64,000 bases of DNA, from contig NZ_ATYV01000003.1 of assembly GCF_000427865.1 (NCBI RefSeq), positions 1 through 64,000 on the forward strand, in the 5' to 3' direction. This document shows, in pieces, positions 1-7,552 of this stretch. Within the stretch, counting starts at the first letter, position 1. Each line of letters opens with the position of its first letter. The position numbers and the translations under genes were made by a program. This DNA is from Corynebacterium sputi DSM 45148. Its GTDB lineage: Bacteria > Actinomycetota > Actinomycetes > Mycobacteriales > Mycobacteriaceae. The notes beneath the pieces are model-generated. The model was given only the letters and a program-made list of their open reading frames with translations. It had not been told where the DNA came from and ran no database searches.

Positions 1-367
1 TTCTACCCAACTGCCCCAGCTCTTGGACCCCTGTTGGTAGGCCGGTGCGGATCCGACACAGCACCTTGTACATCCAACGTTTCCCGATCTTCTTGTTCGG
101 ATGCCCGTACGCGGCGATGATGTCCTGATAGATGTGGTGAGTCACGTCCACCGCGGCGTGGTCTTCTACCGCCAACACAGTGTTCAGCTTGGTGAGTTGT
201 TTCTCGGTCAGCAGTTCCATCCGGGTCAGCATGATCCGCCGGATCCCGTACAACGGATCCCCGGACCTGCCGCGATGCCCACACGTGGCCTGCTGGATCC
301 GCTGCCGGGTCTTGGTCAGTTTGTCCGCTGCCAGATGCACGACCCGGCAATAGCCCTCACCTTTAAA
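1..367 (-). pseudogene. ISL3-family transposase fragment
   Basis: Read on the minus strand without a start codon, this frame encodes a stretch typical of the catalytic half of ISL3-family (IS1096/IS1164-like) transposases: CRVVHLAADKL, then RQRIQQATCGHRGRSGDPLY, then GIRRIMLTRMELLTEKQ. The reading frame is closed upstream by an in-frame TGA at 368-370, so the N-terminal half is gone. The C-terminal part would continue beyond base 1 of the window. I infer a dead insertion-sequence remnant. It lies just upstream of a metal-resistance cassette, consistent with transfer of that cassette. Terminal inverted repeats cannot be seen. Confidence 0.75.
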
Positions 368-476
368 TCACGTCGGGAACACCGCCAACTAGGCAGCCGC
401 TTCCTTCCTGCGCAGTGAAGGCCTCAGCCTGAAAGTGCAGACGACCTCTGGCAACGACGCCACCCCATGTCGAAGT

Positions 477-506
477 TAGTTCAGCAACAGCTGTATAGTT
501 CAGCAC
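477..506 (+). promoter_or_regulatory. cmtR promoter with direct-repeat operator
   Basis: The 10-mer TAGTTCAGCA occurs twice, at 477-486 and 496-505, 19 bases apart start to start. A TATAGT -10 box (494-499) overlaps the second copy and is followed by 7 nt and the ATG at 507, so the mRNA is probably leaderless. ArsR-type repressors usually bind repeats overlapping the promoter, so this is the likely autoregulatory CmtR site (inference). Confidence 0.55.
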
Positions 507-866
507 ATGCTGACTATTGCTTCTCGTCTAGACGTGATGAACCGGTTGGGTCGGGCCATGGCGGATCCGACTCGTTCCCGCATTCTCCTGGCGCTGCTGG
601 AGGGGCCGGCCTACCCGGCCGCTCTCGCCCAGGATCTGGAACTGACGCGCTCGAACGTGTCGAACCATCTCGCCTGCCTGAGGGACTGCGGAATTGTTGT
701 CACCGAACCGCAGGGGCGACAGACCCGCTACGAGATCGTTGATGCTCATCTGGCGCAGGCGTTGAACGCGTTGCTGGATATCACCCTGGCCGTCGATGAC
801 AACGCCGAATGCATCGACGCCGGATGCGCCGTACCTGGGTGTGTCACTGGACAGGAGAGTGCGTAG
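507..866 (+). CDS. cmtR: CmtR-type Cd(II)/Pb(II)-sensing ArsR repressor
   Basis: A 119-residue winged-helix repressor of the ArsR/SmtB family. The recognition region reads LTRSNVSNHLACLRDCG, and cysteines fall at residues 57, 61 and 102. These are the positions of the Cd/Pb ligands of Mycobacterium tuberculosis CmtR, which supports this subfamily over generic ArsR. It should dissociate from the operator at 477-506 when Cd(II) or Pb(II) binds. Two further C-terminal cysteines (107, 112) are extra. The stop codon overlaps the GTG start of the cadmium transporter (TAGTG), so the two genes form an operon. Confidence 0.88.
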   Translation: MLTIASRLDVMNRLGRAMADPTRSRILLALLEGPAYPAALAQDLELTRSNVSNHLACLRDCGIVVTEPQGRQTRYEIVDAHLAQALNALLDITLAVDDNAECIDAGCAVPGCVTGQESA

Positions 867-1462
867 TGGTAACCGGTCTACTGTCGGCGATTGGTCTGTT
901 TATCGCCACCAATATCGACGACATCATCGTGCTCTCGCTGTTTTTTGCCCGCGGGGCGGGGCAAAAAGGGACCACGCTTCGGATTCTGGCTGGTCAGTAC
1001 CTCGGCTTCATGGGCATCCTCGCGGCCGCAGTCCTGGTCACGCTGGGGGCAGGAGCATTCCTACCTGCTGAGGCGATCCCGTACTTCGGACTAATTCCCC
1101 TGGCCCTGGGACTATGGGCGGCCTGGCAGGCCTGGCGAAGCGATGATGACGACGATGATAATGCGGAGATCGCCGGGAAAAAGGTGGGTGTGCTGACCGT
1201 CGCCGGTGTGACGTTTGCCAACGGTGGCGACAATATCGGCGTCTACGTCCCGGTCTTCCTCAACGTGGACACTGCCGCCGTCATCATCTACTGCATCGTT
1301 TTCCTCGTCCTGGTGGCAGGCCTGGTCCTGCTGGCAAAGTTTGTGGCCACCCGCCCGCCCATCGCAGAAGTCCTTGAGCGCTGGGAGCACGTGCTGTTCC
1401 CGATCGTCCTGATCGGCCTGGGCATCTTCATCCTCGTCAGCGGCGGCGCCTTCGGCCTCTAA
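866..1462 (+). CDS. cadD: CadD-family cadmium resistance transporter
   Basis: A 198-residue integral membrane protein of the CadD family (LysE superfamily), which confers cadmium resistance. Near the N-terminus it has the family hallmark FIATNIDDIIVLSLFF, and mid-protein the second repeat signature FANGGDNIGVYVPVF. About five to six hydrophobic segments flank a short acidic loop (SDDDDDDN). I chose the GTG at 866 because GGAGAG lies 7 nt upstream and the preceding cmtR stop overlaps it. A longer frame opening at 809 would run through cmtR and is unlikely. Export or sequestration of Cd is inferred from the family. Confidence 0.85.
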   Translation: MVTGLLSAIGLFIATNIDDIIVLSLFFARGAGQKGTTLRILAGQYLGFMGILAAAVLVTLGAGAFLPAEAIPYFGLIPLALGLWAAWQAWRSDDDDDDNAEIAGKKVGVLTVAGVTFANGGDNIGVYVPVFLNVDTAAVIIYCIVFLVLVAGLVLLAKFVATRPPIAEVLERWEHVLFPIVLIGLGIFILVSGGAFGL

Positions 1463-1721
1463 TAAGCCCATCCCGAGCGCCCGGGTGGCCTATCCAGGTG
1501 TTGCCATCGGCGTCGACTGAACCGCCATTCGAAGCCGCGGAAAAACCGCCAAACGAAGCTGCAAGTCACAGCCTCCACGCTTCTTCTTTCGTTTCTTGCC
1601 GCTTTTCTTGGATGGAGGGGGCGACTCTACGCGGAAAATATAGCTTGCCTCTTCTTCACACCAAGTTCCATCAGGTGCTGCATGCCCACTAAAATGAGTT
1701 TCCCCAAGGTAAACCGGCTCT
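1463..1721. other. Non-coding stretch between cadD and the abi remnant
   Basis: No convincing gene. A minus-strand open frame (1490-1741) encodes a lysine-rich, unrecognised 83-residue peptide that probably derives from the decayed 3' part of the neighbouring abi gene or from chance. Confidence 0.4.
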
Positions 1722-2024
1722 TCACGTTTCGGAGTGCGCAAGACTCATGACGTGCAGTCGGAGTTTGTTATCGAACTCGTACAGCTCAAGTACATCGTCA
1801 ACTGTGGTGCCGACTCGGATCTTTTCCCACTGGTGCGTTTCGTAGAACCACCACAAGTATCCAGAGAAGCGGTAATAACTCATGCGGAGAAGGGCTGACC
1901 TGATGGCTGCCGTGTCGCCTTGCAAACCGCGATCCTGCAGTCTGTTTACTTGATCGTTGAGTTCGAGAGGAGGCTTAGTGAACGGCAATTTAGACAAAAG
2001 AAACCCGCCTATTTGAGGAACCAT
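1722..2024 (-). pseudogene. Truncated Abi-family (AbiD/AbiF-like) gene
   Basis: The 100-residue frame matches the N-terminal part of the Abi_2 family of phage abortive-infection proteins: FTKPPLELNDQVNRLQDRGL, then the hallmark MSYYRFSGYLWWF, then VLELYEFDNKLRLHVMSL. Intact members are roughly 300 residues. Here the frame ends just after the LRLHVM motif, and nothing recognisable follows. I read it as a degraded phage-defence gene left in the accessory DNA at the window's left end. Whether the short product is expressed is unknown. Confidence 0.6.
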
Positions 2025-2069
2025 CGTCTGCGATGAGCCTAGCCTTGGCGGGTCTTGTTGATGCTGACT

Positions 2070-3101
2070 TTAGCGGATTGACGTGCCTGAATCCAGCTGT
2101 ACGATTCGTGCACCTTCGCTCTCCGCGCGCTGGAGTTCGGTGATCAACTCTCCGGCAGGAGCATGCAGGTCTACCGCCACCACGGGGCGATTCGACTCGG
2201 AGCCGCCATGTGAGGTCCGGCCGGCAAGTTCTTCGAAATGAAGCCGGGCCTCGGTGCCGGAAATAGCTAGCGTCTCGACGGTCCCGTGCTCAACCAACTC
2301 GTCGCGGGCCAGGACCAGATGGGCCAGGAGCTCGTCTAGGGCTTCGACAACGGGGCCGGTGTTGCCCTCGCACATCGCTCGGACCAGGTCTGGAGGAGAG
2401 CCTGCCACCCGGGTGGAATCACGGTAGGAGCCCGCCGCCAAAGAAAAGGCCAGCGGTCCACCGGATTCGCCGACCAGGGATAGTGCCCGGGCCAGCACGT
2501 GCGGCACGTGGGAGACTCGTGCGACGGACCGGTCGTGGTCATAGGACCGCGCTGGGACAACCTCGGAGCCCACCGACAATGCGAGTTCGACGACCTGCCG
2601 GAATACCGTCAACCAGTGCTCGGATGGCTCTGTACCGTCGCGCAGCGCCGCCTCCGCGGTGTCGTAGGTGACCACCCATGCCGCGCCCGTAAACAGCCCA
2701 GTGAGGGTGGCGGACCACCCGGCGTCGGCTAGGCCGGCCATCGGGTGCGAGCCGACGAAACTGTCCTGCAGGCCACGTGCGTTCACCTCCTCTTGCACGG
2801 CGGTCTTCACGCTGACTACGTCGGTGATGCCGCAGTCTGGGGCGTGCTCGGCGATGGCATCGAGGATGTCGCCGACGGTGAACAGTGGAGTGGCGATGAC
2901 GATGAGTGCCTGGGACTCATTGGCCCGACGCAGCGTCGTGGGCAGATCGCCACTGACATCGAAGCCCTCTGCTTGGGCAGCATCGACGGTCACGGCGGAC
3001 CTATTCCAGCCGAAAACCGGGGCCCCGTCGGCGGCCAGATCACGCATAAGTGATCCCCCGATGAGGCCCATCCCCAGGATGCAGACGTTGGTGGGTTCCA
3101 T
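2070..3101 (-). CDS. tyrA: Prephenate/arogenate dehydrogenase
   Basis: A 343-residue NAD(P)-dependent dehydrogenase of tyrosine biosynthesis, oxidatively decarboxylating prephenate or arogenate (corynebacterial enzymes often prefer arogenate). The Rossmann glycine motif CILGMGLIGGSL lies at residues 8-19, and the family signature GSHPMAG follows in the middle. The C-terminal helical part resembles the TyrA dimerisation region and ends without an obvious ACT domain. It is transcribed divergently from the tadA-associated gene across a gap of about 40 bases. Confidence 0.9.
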   Translation of the reverse strand: MEPTNVCILGMGLIGGSLMRDLAADGAPVFGWNRSAVTVDAAQAEGFDVSGDLPTTLRRANESQALIVIATPLFTVGDILDAIAEHAPDCGITDVVSVKTAVQEEVNARGLQDSFVGSHPMAGLADAGWSATLTGLFTGAAWVVTYDTAEAALRDGTEPSEHWLTVFRQVVELALSVGSEVVPARSYDHDRSVARVSHVPHVLARALSLVGESGGPLAFSLAAGSYRDSTRVAGSPPDLVRAMCEGNTGPVVEALDELLAHLVLARDELVEHGTVETLAISGTEARLHFEELAGRTSHGGSESNRPVVAVDLHAPAGELITELQRAESEGARIVQLDSGTSIR

Positions 3102-3139
3102 CTGTCAATCATCACATAATCCGACTAGCGTTGGTGGCT

Positions 3140-3682
3140 ATGAGCACCAATGATCAGGGGCGGGATTCCGCCGACGGCGACCTTTCCTACGCAGTGGCCG
3201 TCGTCCGCACTGATGAGGGCTGGAAGGTGTCCGAACTGGACGATTCCGCCCTCGATTCCGTGGGGGAGGCCGTCACTGCAATGCGCGGCCTGCGGGCAGA
3301 GAGCGCCTCGTTCGGTCTGCTGAACATCGATGATGACTACTTCATTATCGTCCGACCCGTTCCCGGGTCGGTGAAGGTATTGCTTTCCGACGCCACCGCC
3401 GCCGTCACCGACGATATCGCCGCAGATGTCTTCGATGAGCTGGATATTGATGTCCCGGATATCGCCGATGAGGACTTGGACGACACTGCCGGATGGCCTG
3501 AGGGGGATCTGGCGATTCTCGCTGACGTCGGATTGTCCGAGGAGGTCCTGGCCGTTGTCTGTGAAGATGCAGACCTGTGGGCCTCCGAGCAGCTGCAGTC
3601 GATCGCCGAGGCACTGGGGTTTGAGGACGAGCTTTCCGACGCTGTCGATGGCGACGGTGACGACGACGATTACGAAGACTGA
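3140..3682 (+). CDS. tRNA adenosine deaminase-associated protein
   Basis: An acidic protein of about 180 residues with very high Asp/Glu content (DEDLDDTAGW, ending DGDGDDDDYED), as in the actinobacterial family always found immediately before tadA. The stop is 3 bases from the tadA start, so they are co-transcribed. Function is not established. I infer a partner or stabiliser of TadA. The ATG at 3140 follows a TAGCGT box by 8 nt and is preferred to the TTG at 3131. Two copies of the T-variant interspersed motif (3382-3392, 3631-3641) lie inside it, both read as Leu-Ser-Asp. Confidence 0.8.
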   Translation: MSTNDQGRDSADGDLSYAVAVVRTDEGWKVSELDDSALDSVGEAVTAMRGLRAESASFGLLNIDDDYFIIVRPVPGSVKVLLSDATAAVTDDIAADVFDELDIDVPDIADEDLDDTAGWPEGDLAILADVGLSEEVLAVVCEDADLWASEQLQSIAEALGFEDELSDAVDGDGDDDDYED

Positions 3683-3685
3683 CGG

Positions 3686-4180
3686 ATGGCCCTGCCGCGT
3701 CCCTCTCGGGAGCTTCGTGACGAAGATCTGATGCGCCAGGCCATTGCCGTCGCTGCAGGGACCCCAGACGGGGATGTTCCGGTCGGTGCACTGGTGGTCG
3801 GTCCTGATGGTGGGGTGTTGGGGAGTGGCGTTAATCGTCGGGAAGCGGATTCTGATCCACTGGCACACGCAGAGGTCATTGCGATACGTGAAGCTGCGGC
3901 GGCACACGGGGATGGGTGGCGGCTGGAGGATTGCACGCTGGTCGTGACCCTGGAGCCGTGCGTGATGTGCGCAGGGACCGCCGTGATGGCTCGGGTCGGC
4001 CGCATTGTGTTCGGAGCGTGGTCGCCGAAGACCGGGGCGTGCGGGTCGATCGCTGACGTGGTTCGTGAGCCTGCACATCCTTGGACGCCTCAGGTCACCG
4101 GCGGGGTGCTGGCGGAGGAGTGCGCAAACCTGCTGCCGAGCTTTTTCCGCGCGAAGCGACAGGAGTCCGGGACCGTCTGA
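3686..4180 (+). CDS. tadA: tRNA-specific adenosine-34 deaminase
   Basis: A 164-residue zinc deaminase converting A34 to inosine in tRNA-Arg(ACG). The catalytic HAEV motif (His ligand plus proton-shuttling Glu) and the PCVMC zinc-ligand motif are both intact, and the length is normal. It directly follows its usual acidic partner gene with a 3-base gap. The tRNA-Ser(CGA) gene follows about 70 bases downstream. Confidence 0.93.
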   Translation: MALPRPSRELRDEDLMRQAIAVAAGTPDGDVPVGALVVGPDGGVLGSGVNRREADSDPLAHAEVIAIREAAAAHGDGWRLEDCTLVVTLEPCVMCAGTAVMARVGRIVFGAWSPKTGACGSIADVVREPAHPWTPQVTGGVLAEECANLLPSFFRAKRQESGTV

Positions 4181-4251
4181 TTTCATGGGGTCATTTTCGC
4201 CGTGACCTGGCAATTTGGCCGTCTTCGGGGGCATCGGTAATGTTTCTTGAC

Positions 4252-4342
4252 GGTGGCGTGTCCGAGCGGCCGAAGGTGCTCGCCTCGAAAGCGAGTGTTG
4301 GGTAATCCCCAACCGAGGGTTCAAATCCCTCCGCCACCGCCA
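4252..4342 (+). tRNA. tRNA-Ser (anticodon CGA)
   Basis: A 91-nt class II tRNA. The acceptor stem GGTGGCG pairs with CGCCACC, the anticodon loop is CTCGAAA, and there is a long variable arm and a GGTTCAAATC T-arm. Discriminator G is followed by an encoded CCA. It reads UCG serine codons. A strong terminator follows directly. Confidence 0.96.
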
Positions 4343-4345
4343 TTG

Positions 4346-4377
4346 ATCCCCCTTCCTGATATCTCGGGAAGGGGGAT
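4346..4377 (+). terminator. Terminator after tRNA-Ser(CGA)
   Basis: ATCCCCCTTCC (4346-4356) and GGAAGGGGGAT (4367-4377) form a perfect 11-bp stem with a 10-nt loop, followed by a TTCTTC tract. Confidence 0.85.
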
Positions 4378-4522
4378 TCTTCATGTCCGAACCTGGGGTG
4401 GGGTGGCCGGCGTATTTATCCGCAATTATTGAATATTGGTCGACTCTGGCTGGAATTGGCGACCCTCGCGCGGAATGCTGCAATAACTCGTTGGACTATT
4501 TAAAAATGTCTCAGACGCTCCC

Positions 4523-5251
4523 ATGACGGTTATCGCTGGGGACGGTGGATTGCTGGAACAACCAGTGCAGCCGCAGAGTCCACTTCGGCTCGCACCGGGA
4601 GAGCGCGCAGAGACCCTAGTGGAACTTCGTCCCGGCCAGACGGTACGTCTGCGTTCTGAGGAAGTGGATCTGGGAGGAGTTGCCGTACCTGGAGTTATGG
4701 GTGGCGGTGATTCGTTTGACGTCCTGGAATTACGTGGGGCTGAGGTGCTGACGCCATCCCCAGAAGCGACGTGGCCGAGATCGGTTCATGCGGAAGAGGA
4801 TGAACTACACGAATCAGAGGTGTCCCGGACCCGGTCATTCATGCTTGCCGGCAGGGAGATCAACGGCGAACGCATGGACATGCAGCGTATCGACGAGGTT
4901 GTGCACGTCGGTGACACTGAGATCTGGGAAATTCGGAGCCAGGAGCCGGTGCCGCATAGTTTCCATATCCATGACGTGCAGTTTCTAGTCCTGAGCATCG
5001 ACGAGGAAGCGCCACTGCCGGAAATGGCAGGCCGGAAAGACACGGTCTACTTGGAACCGAACCGCGATTATCGGCTGCTGATGCGTTTTGAGGACTTCGC
5101 TGACCCTCACCACGCTTATATGTACCACTGCCACATGCTGCTGCATGAGGACGAAGGGATGATGGGCCAGTTCGTGGTCATCGATCCTGGCGACGAGGTG
5201 CCCGAACGGTTACCGCCGGTTGGTGGGCCCCACGGGCGTGGGCATCACTGA
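4523..5251 (+). pseudogene. C-terminal part of a multicopper oxidase
   Basis: A 242-residue frame covering only the second half of a CueO/CotA-like multicopper oxidase. The last cupredoxin domain is well kept: HSFHIHDVQF (trinuclear and type 1 ligands) and YMYHCHMLLHEDEGMMG (HCH plus axial Met). The N-terminal copper-binding motifs (HWHG, HPH-type) of the roughly 500-residue family are absent, and nothing upstream in any frame restores them. The protein could not assemble the trinuclear centre alone, so I call it a 5'-truncated remnant. It ends inside the convergent MFS gene. A role in copper tolerance would once have complemented the copper genes at 19.8-22.9 kb (inference). Confidence 0.7.
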
Positions 5252-6489
5252 CGGTCGCTGGAGGTGTGGGCGTCGCCGGGATCGAGCATTGCCCAGATCG
5301 CGGCGATAACTGCCATCGCAGTGACCATGCCGACCACGCCGGCCCAGCCGAATGCGACGAATGCGAATCCCCCGAGATAGCCGAAAACGCTGGAGCCTGC
5401 GTAGTACCAGAAGTTATAGAGGGACGTGGACTGCGAGCGGTTCTCCTCAGCGCGAGCTCCCGCCCATCCTGAGGCGACCGAATGCGCCCCGAAGAATCCG
5501 CCGGTGAGGATGACCAGACCGAGAATGATGAAGGGCAAGGAATAGGCCAGCGTCATGAGGACGCCCGCGATCATCACTGCGATGGACACCAACAGCACTG
5601 GCTTCCGCCCGAACCGCATGACTTGTCCGCCCGCGATGCGAGAGGTGACGGTGCCGGCAAGGTAAGCCAGGAACAGCAGGCTCGCCAGGCCAACCGGAAG
5701 CAGGAATGGCGGTGTCTCTAGGCGGAAGGTGAGGTAGTTGTACATCGTCACAAAACCGCCCATGAGCAGGAATGCCTGCCCGTAGATCATGAGCATCCGG
5801 GGATTCTTCATGTGCGCAGCGGTCGCCCGGAACACTGAGCTCGGTGAGACCCGCTTTACGACGAACCCCTGTGGTTCCGGCGTCACTACAAAAAAGACCA
5901 CTGCTGCCACAGCCGCCAGGACGGCCACGGCAAAGGTGCCGATGCGCCAGTCGAAGGCGTCGGCGATGGGGGCGGCGACGATGCGTCCGAGAAGCCCGCC
6001 GATCGTCGTGCCGGAGACGTACGTGCCGGCAGCAATGGCGGCTGCCTTCTTTGAGACCTCTTCACTGAGGTAGGCCACTGCAACTCCAGGAATGCCGCCG
6101 AGGGCAATTCCCTCTAGGACACGCAGTGCTATGAATGCTTCGAACCACGGCACCCACGGCACGAGGAGTCCAATCCCGACGGCCAGCACCAAAGCGATCC
6201 GCATCGACCTAATTCGCCCGATGCGATCGGCGACTAGTGACCAGGGCAAGACCGACAGGGCCAAGCCAGCGGTTGCCGCGGAGATCGCGAGACTCGCACT
6301 GGAGGCATCGACATTCATGTCCGCAGCGACCAGCGGAAGCACGCCCTGCGGCGAATAGAGTTGGGCGAACGTCGCAATACCCGCTCCGAGCAGCGCAATC
6401 AGGATCCTGCGGTACTCCGAAGAGCCCTTCTCCCAACCGGGCCAGGATGCACCGGACCCGGTGGTGCCCACAGTGTTCGCGTTGCTCAT
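5245..6489 (-). CDS. YnfM-like MFS transporter
   Basis: A 414-residue major facilitator with about 12 membrane segments. The N-terminal region YSPQGVLPLVAADMNV and the loop VADRIGRIRSMRIAL (MFS motif A region) match the YnfM/arabinose-exporter-like DHA1 group. The substrate is unknown. I start at the ATG at 6489, which follows a TACAGT -10 box by 8 nt, rather than the upstream in-frame ATG at 6636, which would overlap the divergent LysR gene. Divergent LysR/MFS pairs of this type usually have the regulator controlling the exporter. Confidence 0.8.
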   Translation of the reverse strand: MSNANTVGTTGSGASWPGWEKGSSEYRRILIALLGAGIATFAQLYSPQGVLPLVAADMNVDASSASLAISAATAGLALSVLPWSLVADRIGRIRSMRIALVLAVGIGLLVPWVPWFEAFIALRVLEGIALGGIPGVAVAYLSEEVSKKAAAIAAGTYVSGTTIGGLLGRIVAAPIADAFDWRIGTFAVAVLAAVAAVVFFVVTPEPQGFVVKRVSPSSVFRATAAHMKNPRMLMIYGQAFLLMGGFVTMYNYLTFRLETPPFLLPVGLASLLFLAYLAGTVTSRIAGGQVMRFGRKPVLLVSIAVMIAGVLMTLAYSLPFIILGLVILTGGFFGAHSVASGWAGARAEENRSQSTSLYNFWYYAGSSVFGYLGGFAFVAFGWAGVVGMVTAMAVIAAIWAMLDPGDAHTSSDRQ

Positions 6490-6548
6490 GAGGATTAACT
6501 GTAAAAGCCTGGCTGTCCTGACGTAAATACGTTCTGCGGGAGGATGTA

Positions 6549-6563
6549 ATGCAAAAAGTGCAT
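6549..6563. promoter_or_regulatory. LysR-type operator
   Basis: ATGCA-AAAAG-TGCAT is a 15-bp dyad of the T-N11-A type bound by LysR regulators. It lies midway between the divergent MFS start (6489) and the LysR start (6584). Control of both promoters is inferred. Confidence 0.6.
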
Positions 6564-6583
6564 AACAGGGAATAATTGAACCC

Positions 6584-7459
6584 GTGCAACTGGATGACTT
6601 GAAGAACTTCCTGGAACTGTCCCGCGTACCGAACATGACCCACGCATCCGATCACCTGGGTATCTCTCAGCCGGCACTGTCCCGGTCCTTGGCACGCTTA
6701 GAGAAGGATCTCGGACACCTGCTGTTCGACCGCAATGGACGACGGCTGAGCCTCAACGCACGAGGTGAGGTCCTCGTTCCCCATGCAGCAAGGATCGTCT
6801 CTGAACTTCAGGACGCGAAGGCTCGGCTCGCGGCACTGCAAGATCCGGAGGAAGAGGTGGTCTCGCTGTCCTACGTGACGTCATTTGGTTCATGGCTCGT
6901 GCCATCGCTCATCGAGGATTACCGCTCGATCGCGCCGAGTGTGCGCTTCATCCTCGACGGCGGACCGGCGGACCATGTCCTGGAATCAGTGCGTGATGGC
7001 GGTCCCGACATCGGGTTCCTCAGTCCCCGGCCCGAGACTGGCGATGTCATCTGGACCGAACTTGTCCGTCAACCGCTTGCCCTCACTGTTCCACCTGGGC
7101 ATCCGTTGGCCGGGCGGTCACAGGTGACTGCCGAGGACCTTCATGGTCTCGGGTTCGTCATGTTCCGACCCGAATACGGACTCCGCCAGATCGCCGATCG
7201 ACTCTTCCGGGATCTCGGCGTTAGCCCTCACATCGCGATGGAGGTTACCGAGATGTCCACGTTGCGGGCGCTGGTCGCCACCGGCGCTGGCGCGGCCATC
7301 ATGCCCGTCGAGACTCCACCGTCAACGTCTGTCGCTCAGATCCCGCTCGCGGCACCGGTTACCCGGACGGCAGGGATGATTGTTTCTGCAAACAGAGGGA
7401 TGCCACCGGCGGTAGCCCGTTTTGCGCGATTCGTCGGAGAGTGGGGAAGTGGGAGGTGA
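6584..7459 (+). CDS. LysR-family transcriptional regulator
   Basis: A 291-residue regulator of normal family length starting at GTG. The N-terminal winged helix contains FLELSRVPNMTHASDHLGIS and SQPALSRSLARLEKDLG. The periplasmic-binding-like effector domain covers roughly residues 90-285. It is divergent from the MFS gene with a matching T-N11-A palindrome between them, so it probably controls that transporter in response to an unknown ligand. An interspersed-motif copy follows its stop codon by 6 nt. Confidence 0.88.
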   Translation: MQLDDLKNFLELSRVPNMTHASDHLGISQPALSRSLARLEKDLGHLLFDRNGRRLSLNARGEVLVPHAARIVSELQDAKARLAALQDPEEEVVSLSYVTSFGSWLVPSLIEDYRSIAPSVRFILDGGPADHVLESVRDGGPDIGFLSPRPETGDVIWTELVRQPLALTVPPGHPLAGRSQVTAEDLHGLGFVMFRPEYGLRQIADRLFRDLGVSPHIAMEVTEMSTLRALVATGAGAAIMPVETPPSTSVAQIPLAAPVTRTAGMIVSANRGMPPAVARFARFVGEWGSGR

Positions 7460-7476
7460 GGTGGGCGTCGGGAAGC
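7440..7476 (+). repeat. Interspersed element copy (C variant)
   Basis: CGTCGGGAAGC at 7466-7476 is preceded by a nearly C-free tract (7440-7465) rich in G, with some A and T. It is intergenic between the LysR and MMPL genes. See the findings for the whole family. Confidence 0.8.
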
Positions 7477-7552
7477 GCATTGGGTCTAATTGTTCTAACT
7501 TCACCTCGAGTTCCGTACGATGTTGACTGTTGTAATGGAAAGGGTGGCGGGC

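Noticed and set aside
371..381. Partial match CGTCGGGAACA to the interspersed 11-mer.
   Set aside because: It differs at two positions at the 3' end and lacks the G-rich, C-poor flank. It lies in transposase debris.
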